From NCBI GenBank assembly GCA_022747635.1, contig JAKTNV010000009.1, forward strand, positions 65,626,177 through 65,690,176: a stretch of 64,000 bases of DNA. The letters run 5' to 3'. The stretch is from Hetaerina americana (lineage: Eukaryota; Arthropoda; Insecta; Odonata; Calopterygidae). The notes under the pieces are model-generated. The model saw only the letters and a program-made list of their open reading frames with translations. It was not told the DNA's origin and ran no database searches. The position numbers and the translations under genes are program-made. The first letter of the stretch is position 1, and every line of letters starts with the position of its first letter. Below, piece after piece: positions 45,961-58,639 of the stretch.

Positions 45961-47490
45961 TAATCTTCTTATCTTTCGGGATATGAAGACTTCTGGCATC
46001 AATCTTCAATTTTTAAAGCCCCCCCCCCCTTTTATTTAGGATTCGTGATTATAGGCGCTCTGATATTAGGAGTCGTTCCCATTTCAGTTAATGAATTGGA
46101 CTTTGCAAATTTTTGAAGGAAACGAGTGCAACTTTTTGATTTATTTCTACAAGGTAAAAAGTAAAATGCGTCGCCTTCTCCGTTTTCAAAGGAACCCGAG
46201 AATTTCATGAGTGGACATGGGGTCATACGTTCAACGATCCTCAATATGTGCAGTGCACATGCGCTCTTCGCAAATAGGTGTCTTTGATGTCATTCCATGT
46301 CCGACGCGGAGTAGAAAACTTGCACCAGATCAGGTGAAATCCCTCAGTAATGGAAATGATGGGCCTTAATTATCCAATACAAGGGCCTTAATTATTTATT
46401 AGATAATTATTAATCCTAAGAAGCGCATCGGTTTTCTGATAAAGGAGTAATTATTCATTCAATGAGATATTTTACGCCATGTATCAGGTTGGAATTAAAC
46501 TATAATGGTATCAAGCTTTGGTGTGTTCCCATTGCATACTCTCTGAAGGAAAAATGGCCTCTTTATTAAAATTATTCATGACGAAAATTTTTCTGTCCTT
46601 GCTTCTGATGAAGGGCATAGGTCCATTCTCCTTGGTTTCTCCTCCTTACGTGTTTGTACATTTTGCGTACTAATCCCCGACGGGCGACATCGCGGGCGTG
46701 ATCATCCGCCGACCTTCCTTTTTATCCCAAAGATTCACCAGTGATTTGATGCTTGGTAAAGTTAGTTAAATAATTTATTACTAAATTTTAATTGAAATGT
46801 AAGGAAAAGAGAGATTTAAATACGAGTATTTTTATGGTACAAATAAATGTTTTTATAGTGTATTCACAAAGGGCAAAAATACGCGGCTTTATGGCCGTTG
46901 GCAAAGGACCTACTATGTTTAATCCTGCCAAAAGTGTTCACTTTTGCCAAAATTATTGTTTCTCTTTAGCTTATTTTATTTATTTAGTATGGTCCCCCGT
47001 CTTTTTTGTAGAACCTTGTTTCAAACAAGGATATCCGCGGTTATTAAGTCCATGGTGAATTAGAAACGCATGTTAGCCGTTGACAAGTGTAGTATTTCTA
47101 TTGCTCCTACAGCACCGAAGTGTCTCGGAGAGTTTGAGGAAGAAGCGTCGTTGAGGTTTCCCACAAACCTGATCCGCCAATGTTTGATGACGTTTTCTCA
47201 TTTTTGCGAGTATCCGGGATATTTTTAAAAAGTTTCTTCGAGAAAACGGATGTTTTTCGCCAACTGGACCGAAAATTTTGCCGATCGCCATGAACAACGT
47301 TGTTCTTGGAACAAAATACAGGCTCTGACCCAAGAATAAGTTAAATGATTTTTTTTCGCCGTTGCGGACGGCTGGAGTTTTGTGGCGGGAAAGATTGGTG
47401 GTAGGTCTTGGGAAGCCAACTCGGCCCACGTCAGTTGTCTGTGGGCCGTTACAGTGAGCGCAGCGCTGCTAAATTGGACCCCTGTCAGAG
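45961..47490. other. Intergenic DNA, nothing firmly recognised
   Basis: Mostly AT-rich. A 118-codon minus-strand frame at 47073-47429 lies upstream of the mariner relic and overlaps its expected leader; no domain recognised. Confidence 0.45.
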
Positions 47491-47522
47491 CGTTACGTCG
47501 CGAATTTACGATGACGCGTTCC

Positions 47523-48193
47523 ATGGAGCGACGATACACGATAATATTTTTTGTTAAGCTCGAAAAATGGGGTTCGGGAAATCATGCCATTCTCCGAAGG
47601 AATTGTTTTCCGCTGGCATTTGATGTTCCTGGAGGTTAGAAAGGAGGTTGACGACGAGGAAAGCCCTGGACGGCCCTACTAAGCCTCCCTAGAAACTACG
47701 AAAATGTGCAGGAGTGAGAAACATGCTCAATTCCGATCGACGCTTGAGTCTCAGAATGTTAGCAGAACCATTGTACATCGCATTCTTACGGAAGGTTTAT
47801 CTATGATAAAAGTCTGTGTCAAGATGGTCCTCAAGGTGCTTTCGGAAGACGGAAGGCTCGTGTGACTATCACGCATGATCATTTGGACTGCGGTGGAAGT
47901 GACGTTAATTCCCGTTGTGGCACCGCCGAACTTCTTTCGTTGCCAATTATAAAAATGAGCTAGAAAGGCAACCATTTTGGAACGCTGGATAACATCAAAA
48001 AGGCCGTGACGAGGTGCCTGATGTACGTTCCCGTCGACGCCTTCCAGTAAGCGTACCGCAACTTGCAGAAGCTCTGGCATCGGTGTGTCGATGCACAAGA
48101 GTGCTACTTTGAAGAATGTTAGTATTTTGTACTCTGATGTGCAATATATTTTTTCGCTGATTTATTCTATTTATTTCTGGGGCAGACCGTGTA
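47523..48193 (+). mobile_element. Internally deleted mariner relic, second subfamily
   Basis: N-terminal transposase-like sequence starts at 47523 (MERRYTIIFFVKLEKWGSGN). After frameshifts come KEVDDEESPGRP and TIVHRILTEGLSMIKVCVKM, LKVLSEDG. The frame then jumps straight to C-terminal mariner sequence (DNIKKAVTRCLMYVPVDAFQ, WHRCVDAQECYFEE at about 47990-48118). About half the protein, including the catalytic core, is missing. The right end carries GGGGCAGACCGTGTA, a plausible terminal repeat; the left repeat was not found. The protein blocks differ from those of the 11.2-kb copy, so this is a separate mariner lineage. Confidence 0.8.
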
Positions 48194-48199
48194 TTCTTG

Positions 48200-48930
48200 C
48201 AAGAGACCTTTCTATTAGAGGAAATAATTGAAAGAAACTGGTCCGTATAATTTTTAAAATTGCCTTTGTTTTGTTTTATTGCTAATAGTCGGGATGTCGC
48301 CGGTCGTAATTTGTTACCCTGGTTGATGAGGAGTATGTAGATAGACAGTCAATGAAGGGTATTGCATTGACTGCTAAACTTTATTGTGTATTTGAGTTTC
48401 GCGGCAGATTCACGCAGCATTCCTGGCGGAGTCGAGAAATTCCTGCCCTATTTGACTCCTACGCGAATCCCAAGATTTTGTACATTACATCAGAAAACAG
48501 CAATGGCGTGTACAACTAATTGTTTAATTGCAATTGGAGATGTTAAAGAAAATAAGATGTAATATGTAATAGGTATATCATCATCACCGGTTATCAATCG
48601 AAAATTTATTTGTGGAAGCCCTCTGCCATTCTTTTCATTCTCCCATTGCACCTTACACCGGAATTTACATGGGACTTAAAAAAATGGAAATATTGTGATT
48701 TAGGCGTTCTCTAATAAAATTCATTTCAGCTATAATTTTTCGCGAAAGGCCTGAAGTGTAGGTTTTGTGATTTATTGACCCGCCCTTAAGGTATCACGCT
48801 GATATATTAGAAATACCTGAAGGGCATGTATTTGTTTATTGCAGTCTGTTTACTGTAGTAAAAAAACGTCCATATGCTGTAATAAGTGCCGAATATGTAT
48901 TTCGGCCAGTTCCTTATCGATGTCAGCCCA
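48200..48930. other. Intergenic DNA, possible LINE tail remnant
   Basis: CCCTGGTTGATGAGGAGTAT followed by GTAGATAGA near 48311-48341 faintly resembles the CR1-like 3' end and tail, too decayed to claim. Otherwise nothing is seen. Confidence 0.35.
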
Positions 48931-48939
48931 GCGTGCGAC

Positions 48940-49930
48940 GGTATTGCACGCGTTTTGCCCCTTACGAGAGGATGGAGGGAGTGGGAGGTAGACTCAGCGG
49001 TCCCCGTTGCGACGAGAGGGGTTGGGGAGTGGTGGGTGGCGGGGAAGGGGGCTCGCCAGGGGTGGAGGAAGCCCCGCTGGGCCTAATTTGCCGGCTTGCG
49101 CTCCCGGTGAAAATTTGATGAGTGAGTGCTCGACTCCTTTCCCCTGGTTTTTGTACGCGCGCGCGCGTGTGTGTGTATTGCGCGCTACCGACACGAACTG
49201 CCTTCTCTCGTCCCGTCTTTTTCCCCGGCCCCTCGCCCAGCCTCCCCCTGGTCACCCCCCACCCACTTCCACCTCCTCAATCCCCGGCACGCCTGCCCCA
49301 ACCCCTGCTCAAATCCCGTCTCCGCTATTGCGTGTGTTTTCCACTCTTTCCTTCTTTGTGTTGCCCCCCTCGCCCCCTACCCCCCTCATCCTCACCCTTA
49401 ACCCGCTCCTCCCTCTCCTCTTGTCTACGTTCCTCCTCAGCCTTTTTCCTTCCCTCTCATCCACATTTTCCCCCTCTCCCTGTCTCTGCACCGCTCTCGT
49501 CAACTCCGATCCTCTCTCTCTCTTCCTCCCAGTCCCACCCTTATTTTCTCCTTTTTTGCATTTCCTCTTTTTTTAACCCCCCGCCCCCCTCCACCCTCCT
49601 CGCCGCTCCATTTCCCCTCCCCACCCTCCCCACCTTCCCTCTCCCACTTGCCTTTCTTTATCTCTCCCTGCCTCAAGTAGATACTTGCATTCTTAAGTAT
49701 GTGTGCGTGAGCTTTTTTAGTTTTTTCCCTCCCCTTCCATGCATTATCTCCTTTTCCAGCGTTTGCCATCACTTTTTTCCTCCTCCTCATCTCCCTTTTC
49801 CAATATTTTTTTCCTTTTCCATCCCACACTCTTCCCCTCCGCCTACTCCCTACCCTACTTCCTACGCTTCGTGCTCCCTGCGTTGTTCTCCGATTACGAG
49901 GTGAATCCCTTTCCCCCCTTGTATTATTCT
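48940..49930. other. Long polypyrimidine island
   Basis: About 1 kb. A G-rich plus strand at 48970-49080 turns into a very C/T-rich block (49200-49880) with a CGCGCGCGTGTGTGTGT run at 49158. The frames of up to 260 codons here are Pro/Ser/Leu/Phe-rich translations of pyrimidine sequence, not genes. Confidence 0.7.
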
Positions 49931-51215
49931 GCGCTTTATTCCTTATTTTATCCACATTCATCCCTCACGGTAGTATCGGAAAGGGGGTTTCACATGATTT
50001 TGATTATAGAATCCTTTGGTGTTTCTTTGTGTCAAGTTCGTAGAAGTACAAATAAATGCATCAAATAATGTGTGCAGTTGAGCCATCTACCTAACAGTTT
50101 TTCTGCCATGTGATAATCGACAGTATGAGTACCTAGTGAGGAGCTGTTGAGGTGTTTGGTTTGTCTGCAGTGGAACAGTCTAAAACATTTAATGTGTGTG
50201 GGTTGAATTCCATTTCTAATTACCTAAGCAGGTATGTATCCACTTTCCTATACACTTTGCCTTGAAACACATTCAGCAAACGTGCATTTTCGCTTGTGTA
50301 GAATACGAGTGAGATGAAGTTGTATGTGAAATTCTACTAGGAAATTCTCCGGGGTTTTGGTCTCATCAGACAAATAATTTTCACCCTTTGGGCGTGGGAG
50401 TGTCTTCTTATTCTATCGTTCATCGCATGTGAAACGAAATAGGTTTGTTCGAATCCGGGTAACATAGTTTATTTTTGTATCGTCAGTCGGAAAACACCTT
50501 TCTTGAGATTAAGGAACGTTTTCAGCGTTTTCCATTCGCCTCGATGGTTTTGAGTTATGTGTTTCATCTTTAATTCAGAACACTTAAAAGCAGTGGTTGT
50601 CAACTGGGCATCCGTCAATTTAGGGATGTCGTCATGACATTCTTGTGGTTGCGACCCCGAGGTAACGCGAGCCAAATATACTCGTAGATTTGATTAGCCT
50701 AACTTTCTGTGTTGCATTATTAATTGTGCGCAAATCACAAACATTCTCCAGTAGTAAAATATTTGACCCCCTTTCTAGATTTCTTATCTTATAGAATAAT
50801 TAAGATAATAAATGAAACGTAAAATATAATATGTTATTCGTTTCTTCCTGGATAATTTCTGTTTTGTCAATTGGTTTGATTTGACAAATTTACTGCGACT
50901 GAAAGCAATTGGCGCCCGCCAATTTAGACCGTTCCCACGAGGACAATTGCCTAATTGCAACGAGATTTATATCATAATAATAAAGTATGATCTATATCCG
51001 CATCCGTTCCCGGAATCTGTGCAAATTAATTACGTTATTCCTGAATCTGTATATAACCAAAATTTCTGTCCCAAGAACTAGGTGATGCAGATTGGCGTCA
51101 AATGCTGTTGTATCTCCATTATGCAAACGTTATATATTCAACAGATTCAGGCGAGATGTAGTGGAAGTTGGTCATTTCGAGAAAAAAGTCGAACTTTTAG
51201 ACGGATATATTGTAT
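49931..51215. other. Intergenic DNA, nothing recognised
   Basis: No supported element. Confidence 0.5.
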
Positions 51216-51220
51216 CTACA

Positions 51221-51252
51221 ACGCGTTTCAGGTCATTGAGCCATCTTCAGGT
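51221..51252 (-). ncRNA. Hammerhead-like core sequence, locus A (degenerate)
   Basis: Minus strand: CTGAAGA, then GGCTCAATGACC (near-complementary arms), then GAAACGCGT. The order CTGANGA - short stem - GAAAC is that of hammerhead ribozymes, which are known in Penelope-like retroelements. The stem is imperfect and the cleavage-site helix was not defined. Confidence 0.3.
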
Positions 51253-51269
51253 ATACTATGGGGAGATCG

Positions 51270-53150
51270 GAAATTTCGGCAAAGTTGATAACGTGCTTTT
51301 TCCGCTCATTTCATCGGTTATGAACTTGCGTTGTAATGGAGGAGTTTATGACTGCGGTTTGTTATTTAGAATTACCTGAATCATATCAGTCTTTGCAGTT
51401 CAGTTTTAAAGGGAAAGAGCAAAATGGAAGGCTATATGCGAAACATCGGGATATTTCTTTGGCAATTGTCAGCAAATGGCGGCATTTAGTGATGGGGTAA
51501 TAGTAATATCGCTAAAATGGTGGAATGATTTTAAAAATTTATTTATAATTTTAAAAAATGATATTTAGCACAACTGATTTTTAAATTCCTGTGAATTTGA
51601 TCTTGAATAAAAACTTATGCAAATAAAATATTGATTCCATAATCATTGATTAATATTATTTTCCTGTTCATCGCCAGGTATTTTGTTTGCTAGTTTCCAA
51701 GTTTTCGGAAAGCCCATTCTATGGTACTCGACTAATTAATCGCTTTAATGTTTAATATTATAAATTTCCGGAGCCCAGAGAAAACTAGTGATCTTACGGT
51801 ATTCATTTTTTAAGTTAACAGTGAATGGTTACTATCGGATTATTTCCCTACACAATGTGTGAAGTATATGGCAATATGTAGGTGCCGAGGATGTACAAAA
51901 TTCTTTTGAAATTTAATTTAAATGTAATTGAATGATTTTTAATTTTTATTATCCCAATTCATTCGTGTGTTTACATTATTTTGGAAAAAATCGTTTAACT
52001 TTGCTGAAGAATGTGTATAATCTAGCCGGTTTCCTTTTGTCTTCATCCAATTCCCTAAGTACTCTTCCGCCGACGTGTCGTAAATACTTAATGAATATTC
52101 CAAATGCAGCCTTTGCAATGAAAAATAACATCTCATTTGCTTTCAATTGCTATCCGATAATTCAATATCTTCTATTTAATATGCAGAAACATGTGTTCAA
52201 TTTATTTTTATTCTGCTACTTTCAAGATTTAGTGTTAAATTTCAATTCCCATTCTTACAACGAGTCTGAAGTACCTATTTCATGATCGCGCGACAGAGTT
52301 CTCCACCGCTTAAGTTCATTCTGTCATTAATGCTTTAATCTTCAGCTCAACATCATAAAATACTATTTGGATTGTACGAAATCATGGCTTACATTTTGGG
52401 CTTGTTTAAATAATTAGGAAATACCATCCTTATAAGTTCTGAAATACTATTTACTATTAAGAAAAATAGAACTTCACCATGTACACTTTTAGTTGCATCA
52501 TTATGTAGCAAGAATATTTGTAATGTAACGAGAGCAGTTAGGTGCATTCAAAACAGAGGACCCCTTCATCTCCAAGTTTCGTTCTCACCAGCATCTTCCC
52601 AAAATTATGTTTACTGCAAAGAGGCATGTAGATGTTTACTACACCTCCCATACATCCCACGCTTCCGTTTTTCCGCCGTCATTGTTTTCATGTGTTTACA
52701 GCCTCTTCCTCCTCTTTTCAGGGCGTGTATTCAATATCCTCCAAATTTTAAGAATTTATTTTCTGTTTTCTCTTGCCCTCTCCTCGTCAGATGAAGTACT
52801 TTGAATACCATCATTAGTTTTAGATTTTAATTTACTTATTTAACTGAGACATGAACGCTTCGCTTTACAGTCGAAGAGGCTGCGTTTTGAAGTGCGGCTA
52901 AAATAATGTATTTCTTGTCTTATCCTTTTGGTTTTATTGACCTGTTTTCCAAGAGCGAAAATCTTAGTGTTTTGATTTAGCCACGGATAAACCTTTTTTC
53001 ATGTCGCCAAATAACCAATTTAACTTGAAATTTTGAAGTGTATACGTTTATAAAAAATAAATTTTTAGAACGTTTTTGTCCAGCACAATATTAAGGATAT
53101 TTTATCGATTGCATAAGTGCAAAAATAAGCTTTGGCTTGAGGCTTAATTC
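51270..53150. other. Intergenic DNA, nothing recognised
   Basis: AT-rich; no element recognised. Confidence 0.5.
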
Positions 53151-53210
53151 ATGAAAGTTATAATTACCAGGTATAGCAGAAGAAACAATTAACTCCTACA
53201 CGGAGTTACA

Positions 53211-53280
53211 CTATTTGGTACAGCGTGTTTCATTGGGATAAGGCATCATCAGGTACCTGAAAACGCCAAATACCAAATAG
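53211..53280 (-). ncRNA. Nested inverted repeat with hammerhead-like core, locus B
   Basis: CTATTTGGTA (53211-53220) pairs with TACCAAATAG (53271-53280), and GCGTGTTTC (53223-53231) pairs with GAAAACGC (53259-53266) with one bulge. On the minus strand the enclosed sequence holds CTGATGATGCC (53242-53252 reversed) and AATGAAACACGC, i.e. CTGATGA then GAAAC. A smaller hairpin AACTCC-TACAC-GGAGTT lies at 53190-53206. Confidence 0.4.
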
Positions 53281-53582
53281 CTAAGTTACGTGGACAAAAT
53301 ACTTTGGCTTTTTTATATCGTGGATGAATGCCAAGTTTCTTTTGGTATATTCCAATTAATGAGAGGATAACTTGCGTTTGCATTTTTATGGGGTTTTCAG
53401 TCACACATATATGGGGTAATATATGGGTAAATGAATTATTTTTGAATTAAGATGCAATTTTGAGATTGTATATCGATGAACAGTGGTTAATCGATATTCT
53501 GTCGATGCCGTATGCATATTAATGCTAATTAATAACTGATCGTAGCACTTTTCCACTTGATAAAACTTATTTTTACGACCGG

Positions 53583-53637
53583 GTTTCAATGCATTACATC
53601 ATCATCAGGACTTGATGATGATGTGATGCATCGAAAC
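53583..53637 (-). ncRNA. 25-bp hairpin with hammerhead-like core, locus C
   Basis: Arms 53583-53607 and 53613-53637 pair over 25 bp around a 5-nt loop (GGACT). The two non-Watson-Crick positions become G-U pairs only in minus-strand RNA. Each arm repeats TGATGATGATGT...GCAT followed by (C/T)GAAAC, with CTGATGA on the minus strand. Confidence 0.5.
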
Positions 53638-53648
53638 TCGACTAATAT

Positions 53649-53686
53649 ACTCGACTTATACCACATCACTCGACTTCCACCACATC
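53649..53686 (+). repeat. 19-bp direct repeat next to hairpin C
   Basis: ACTCGACTTATACCACATC and ACTCGACTTCCACCACATC, head to tail. Confidence 0.9.
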
Positions 53687-53689
53687 ACG

Positions 53690-54180
53690 CCTAAAGCTAC
53701 TCAGTTTGCTAATAATAATTGTTCATAATTAGATGGATTTTATATCGCTCCGAAATTCTATGTAAAAATAAACGAATTTTAATGACCAGTTTTGACTTCA
53801 CTTACTCTCAAACTTACAGAAGCTCGTCGTGCGGTTCCGCCTCTCTCCAATTGACTTGATATTATTGACTAAGATACTGAAATATTTTTTCCTGCGTCAC
53901 AAGTGCGTGGCACGTATAATGTAATGATTTTATTGGCTAGTCTCACGTTGTTAAGAGTCTGTCAGTGTTCAATCATGCCAAAACGGGCATGTGGGTATTT
54001 ATTTTACGGCGGAGCGAATTAAAATATTCATAATTTCACCAAAAAAAATTTTGTCCAAACTTGAAGAAATTCATTCCGATGGGCTCGTGGAAGTAGAAAG
54101 TTTTGAGTTTGACAAATTGGTCCATTTTGGAATCATAAGTGGAATGGAGCCAGAGAATATCTATAGAGACAGTCCTTGCG
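53690..54180. other. Intergenic DNA, nothing recognised
   Basis: No supported element; a 95-codon frame from 53991 is unassigned. Confidence 0.45.
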
Positions 54181-54189
54181 TAGTTAAGG

Positions 54190-54960
54190 CCTTACGTCCC
54201 TCCCTCGCTTCTGGCGATTTCCCTTTGCCATTATTCATCAGCGTTGGTAGTGCCTATTGCAGGGGTGGGAATGGTTGAACGTACGAACATTCGTGCTGAA
54301 GAAGCCGCCTATTCCCGGGTGAATTGCCCGTTGTTTTCCCTTTGTTTGAGATTTGAATGCGACGCAAGCGCTTCCATAATGGGCCTGGTCGAGCTTGCTT
54401 GTTTGGCGCCTCCGCCGAAAAAGGCGTTGGTGCATTGCACTCCGTCGGTCCTCCCGCGTGTGGAGGGAGAGGAACGGGGGGGATGTGAGAAGGAGAATGC
54501 TTTGTTGAAAGGGGATGCGCCCCAAAAGGACGGGGGTTAGCTTGGGGAAGGGGAGGGTGCCTCGTGGCGTTGCCGAACCCCTCTTTTCTCCATGCTGAAC
54601 GCTTCCATGGTGTAGTCGTGATTCCTATCTCGCTCACACCCCCACCTCAACATACTCCCCCCTCTGAATTGATAATGTCTTTGTTCGTCGCGCGGCAGCT
54701 AAAATAGGGTTTGGAAGGGCGTGTGCGGCAGCTACCCTCGCACTAATCTACGCACCTCCCTGTGTTTGCTTCCGTCACACGATCGTATTGAGCTTCACCG
54801 AACGCGTGCTCCTGACGCGGGCATTCGGATCGCTAAAACTCGACGGACTTTTAACGTGCTTGATGGTGTTGGCCTCTCGTGCAGTGTACGAGCCTCCCGA
54901 GTAAAATTACGCGTCTTGGGAGTTCCGTACTGCGAATCATCGTGGCATCGGCGTGTCAAC
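54190..54960. other. CpG-containing GC-rich island
   Basis: A G/A-rich block near 54465-54560 with scattered CpG-rich sequence on both sides. Confidence 0.5.
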
Positions 54961-55690
54961 ATCTAACTATCGTGTTGTCTTACTGGTGTTACATGCACAA
55001 ATGTCGATGTGTAATGATAAATCTAGAATTTAATCAACATTAAAAGGTTGTTTGTATGGGATAGTATTTTCCTATTTCATATTGTCTTCCTCGTTGATTT
55101 TGTGTCTTCGAAATAATGATGAATGAATGATGATTTTTTTTGTTTTATTCCGCATTATATGACGTGTATTATGTAGCGGAGTACATATCATATGTAACAT
55201 TGAAGTTGATATATCAAGTGCGTTTAAATATTATTTTGAAAATATGCTTGTAAGTGCTTTATATAGAATTTTCTTCTAAAAGGAAAATTTAGGTGGTAAA
55301 TAAATGTAATCGGCAATCACTGTGTGCCTTCGATCATATTACGTCCTTGTGACTTTTCTAGCTGCTTGAAATCCCCACTGATTACGCGTGTAAATTGATG
55401 ACGTTCATGTTGGCGAAATAGGTGCACTTCATCTCATAATTTATACCACTTATATCATACCATAGCTCAATTATTAGTTGGTAATAGTTTCTTCAAAATA
55501 GCCTAATCATCAGTATATTGTCATCTTTAGCTTACAATGCTCAAAACGTCGGTTATTGTATTAATATTATTTTTCATGTCATTTGTCTCAATTATTCGTT
55601 AAGAATGTTGTTAGCCTCCCGACGGACTTTTCCTTATTTCCGCTAACATGTTTATTCCTTCATGATCACTTTTAGCCCACGCGGTGGTAT
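54961..55690. other. Intergenic DNA, nothing recognised
   Basis: AT-rich; no element recognised. Confidence 0.5.
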
Positions 55691-55839
55691 AAATGAGTGC
55701 TTCCGAAGCATATTCTGGAAAGGCTCAAAGCCAGGAGTGAATGGGGACCGGAGAGGCGTGGGCTTATCAAGGTAACTGGGTTGATTTGCTGCTAACTTGC
55801 CCACTCTGCACAGAACTTCGTCGTCCCTGATTTGGACCT

Positions 55840-56540
55840 GCACTCAAGTACCGAGTGCGCGCATTCGCCGTGCGTCCGAGGGATGCCTTCTTTCCCTAGC
55901 CTCTCCCCTCCCCCCATGCGTGTGAGCCGGCCAGTGATGCAAATCCCTTCGGTCACACCCCCTCCACCCACCTCACACGCCCCCTCGAGTGATTTGTGTT
56001 GATGGCTCCTAAGTGTTTAAGATACGTCCAAACCACAGTATCACACCCAACCGGCCACAGTACCGAACCTTGGCGAACCCCAACCCCCTCCTGGCAATTT
56101 CGCGGGAGAAAATGCCCATCGTCCATCAGAACCTCACACTGTTCTATTCTCCCCTGCCCTTCTCACTGTCCCAACCTCCCCCGCCACTCGTCTCCCTTCC
56201 ACGCTATCGAAGAGGGTTCTGCGGGGATTGGGGGAGAGGTCATGATGCCTCCCCATGATTCCCTTCATTCATCTGGGTGCGTACGTCAGGCGCAGTTCGC
56301 AGTTCATTGTCATCACATCCGTGAGCGCATCCTCTTTAGCACGCGACCGTCGTGTGGGATGGGTTGGGGAGTGCGTCACGCCTACGCTGGGTGGGCCATC
56401 GCACACTCTCTCTTTACGCCCTTGGGCTCCTCGTCAATCCTCAACCCCTCACCCCTTCAGGAACATCCGTTCGGGAGGCAAATTCTTCGCGAACGATTCC
56501 TTCGTGCACAGACTGGCTCTATGGTCATCTCGCAATTGCC
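55840..56540. other. CpG-containing pyrimidine-leaning island
   Basis: CTCTCCCCTCCCCCCATGCG and CACACCCCCTCCACCCACCT characterise it. The 188-codon plus-strand frame is biased toward Pro/Ser/His/Arg and not credited. Confidence 0.55.
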
Positions 56541-56544
56541 TGAG

Positions 56545-58630
56545 CTTGGTATGCATTTTTGAGCGCTTTTTTAATGATTCAGGAAAAGTTACCCCCACGA
56601 GGATTTTTTTAATTGATATTCCGTTTGATAATTTTTATGAATTACTCCTTTAGAATTTGATTTTTTTTGTAAAGGAACGGAATTGAATTTTTGGCGAATT
56701 CTACTTTTCGGAATTTTAATGAGGGTTCTTGTGAACGCTGATTCATGGCCGTATTCTTCGAACTTATCGTCAGCCTCGGTCAAATTATCTTCTTCATCAA
56801 CCCTCTCTGGAAGGTTAACGATTTTGGCTTGATGTGGAATGTTTGAAATAAATCCTAAATAATGCGCTGTGAGTACTTACGCAAATTTGGCACCCATTAT
56901 AAAAAAAAATAGTTTCACACGAGTGCATATGTGAAGTTTCACAGGAGAAATTAATAATTTGAGTGGTGTGATGCAGATATATCCAACTGACTGATATTTC
57001 TTGGATTCTTCCATATCTATTAATAACTCAGGCATTGAGAATATGCTTATAGCGTTCTTTGTAAACTTTGAATTTATTGTTGAGTTAAACTCAACAGTTT
57101 TTTTTATAAATGGTCACCGAAATTTGATCACCATAATGTTTGGTTCCTTCGCGTGGTTTTCTCTTGTTAAAAGTGATGAATGCCAATTTTCAATCTCTGG
57201 CCGTGTTACATGCATTCAGTGCACACGTGAGTATGGACCCCAAAGTCTACATTATAAGATGCTCAATGGCAGATCTGACCTTGAAAACACACTGTCAAAG
57301 TCTACGGGTCTGACATTTTGGACTGATGTAGGTTTTTTTTGCGTCCCGGGCGCTCAGCATTCCCACCGACACCAAACGGTGACGCGCATTGCCTAGGGGC
57401 GATTTTCTTCTCTATTCTTTAATTTAAAAGAAAGTTATCAGCATTTTCACCCATGAAAATCTTTTTAATGTTTTCCCGATAACACCTTCATAATTTCGAA
57501 ATTTTTATTTTTTCTAAACTCCGTAAATTTTTATGTAACTTTTAGAATTTTCGTAAACGTATGAACTTGTTTAATTAAATTTAGAAAGAATATTTGCTTT
57601 CTATATTAAATGCAACAAAATTTACTTTGAATTGGTCTAAACGGAATGCTCTAAGTGAAATTCATGACTTTCCTAAATTCATGCTTACTGTAAATGTTTC
57701 GTGGCTCATAGTGTACTGAACCGATTGAAAACGTAATAATCGTGCTTATTTCACAACTTAATTTACGTGCGTATATTTTCAAAACATAAGGGTCAATAAA
57801 ATCAGTAATTTTATTATCATTTGGAATTGAGTGCGTTAATTTGATCAAGATGTCTACTACAAAATGAATTACATGGAACCATCTAAACAAAAATGAAAGC
57901 TTAAAATTTATTTTTATCGTTTAAAATTTATAACTTGCTAACCTTTTGCTATTCATAAAATAGGTGGTGTATATGCACACAATATTCACTAACATGCATT
58001 GTACGTTATCAACCCCTGCCATCCACCCTAGTCACTGGCAGGATTCCCCGTTAGTCGTATTTGAATTTATTTATTCCTACATATGTACAACATAAAAGAA
58101 ACTATGAACACAGTTATTAACCCAAAGGTCGGTTTGGTGCGGCGTGTGAAATTCATTCATCAGGGTAGGAGGGCCTGTTCCATTCCGTCTATTAATATAA
58201 ATAATATCTAAATATTATTAATTATTGAATTGCGTTCTAGCTCTAGAGAAGCCAACGTGGATTAGCTACGTAGTATATGACGTATTATGAAGACAATTAC
58301 TTTCAACATTATGTACATTTTAATTAGGACTGCTTAGTTAAGTGACGTGTGTATTTCGTAAAGAATTTTCAAGCATCCCCAACAAATACAAGAGTCAACA
58401 TTTGAGTGAATAAGATGGAAATGTCTGCTAGCCTCCAGTTCCCAATCCGCACTCTATTTTATTTATTCCAATTGTAAAGGCATTACTTTCAAATGCAATT
58501 TTCTCATCTTTACGGAAGGGGAGGGGTTAGTATTATTTCGCATGTTGGAGGACGCAATTTGGGATTCGTTTCTGTACATTTTTTTAAATTTCAAACGCGC
58601 TGAAAAACCCGCTCGACTGTCTATTAAAGT
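56545..58630. other. Intergenic DNA, nothing recognised
   Basis: AT-rich; a 131-codon frame from 57001 begins with TTG and has no recognisable domain. Confidence 0.5.
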
Positions 58631-58639
58631 GTACCTTGG

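Noticed and set aside
49122..49904. 260-codon open frame, the longest after the LINE ORFs
   Set aside because: It is a Pro/Ser/Leu/Phe-rich translation of a polypyrimidine block; low complexity explains the lack of stops, and overlapping frames are equally open.
50592..50665. CAGTGGTTGTCAACTGG, resembling an hAT-type terminal repeat
   Set aside because: No matching opposite end or 8-bp target duplication was found.
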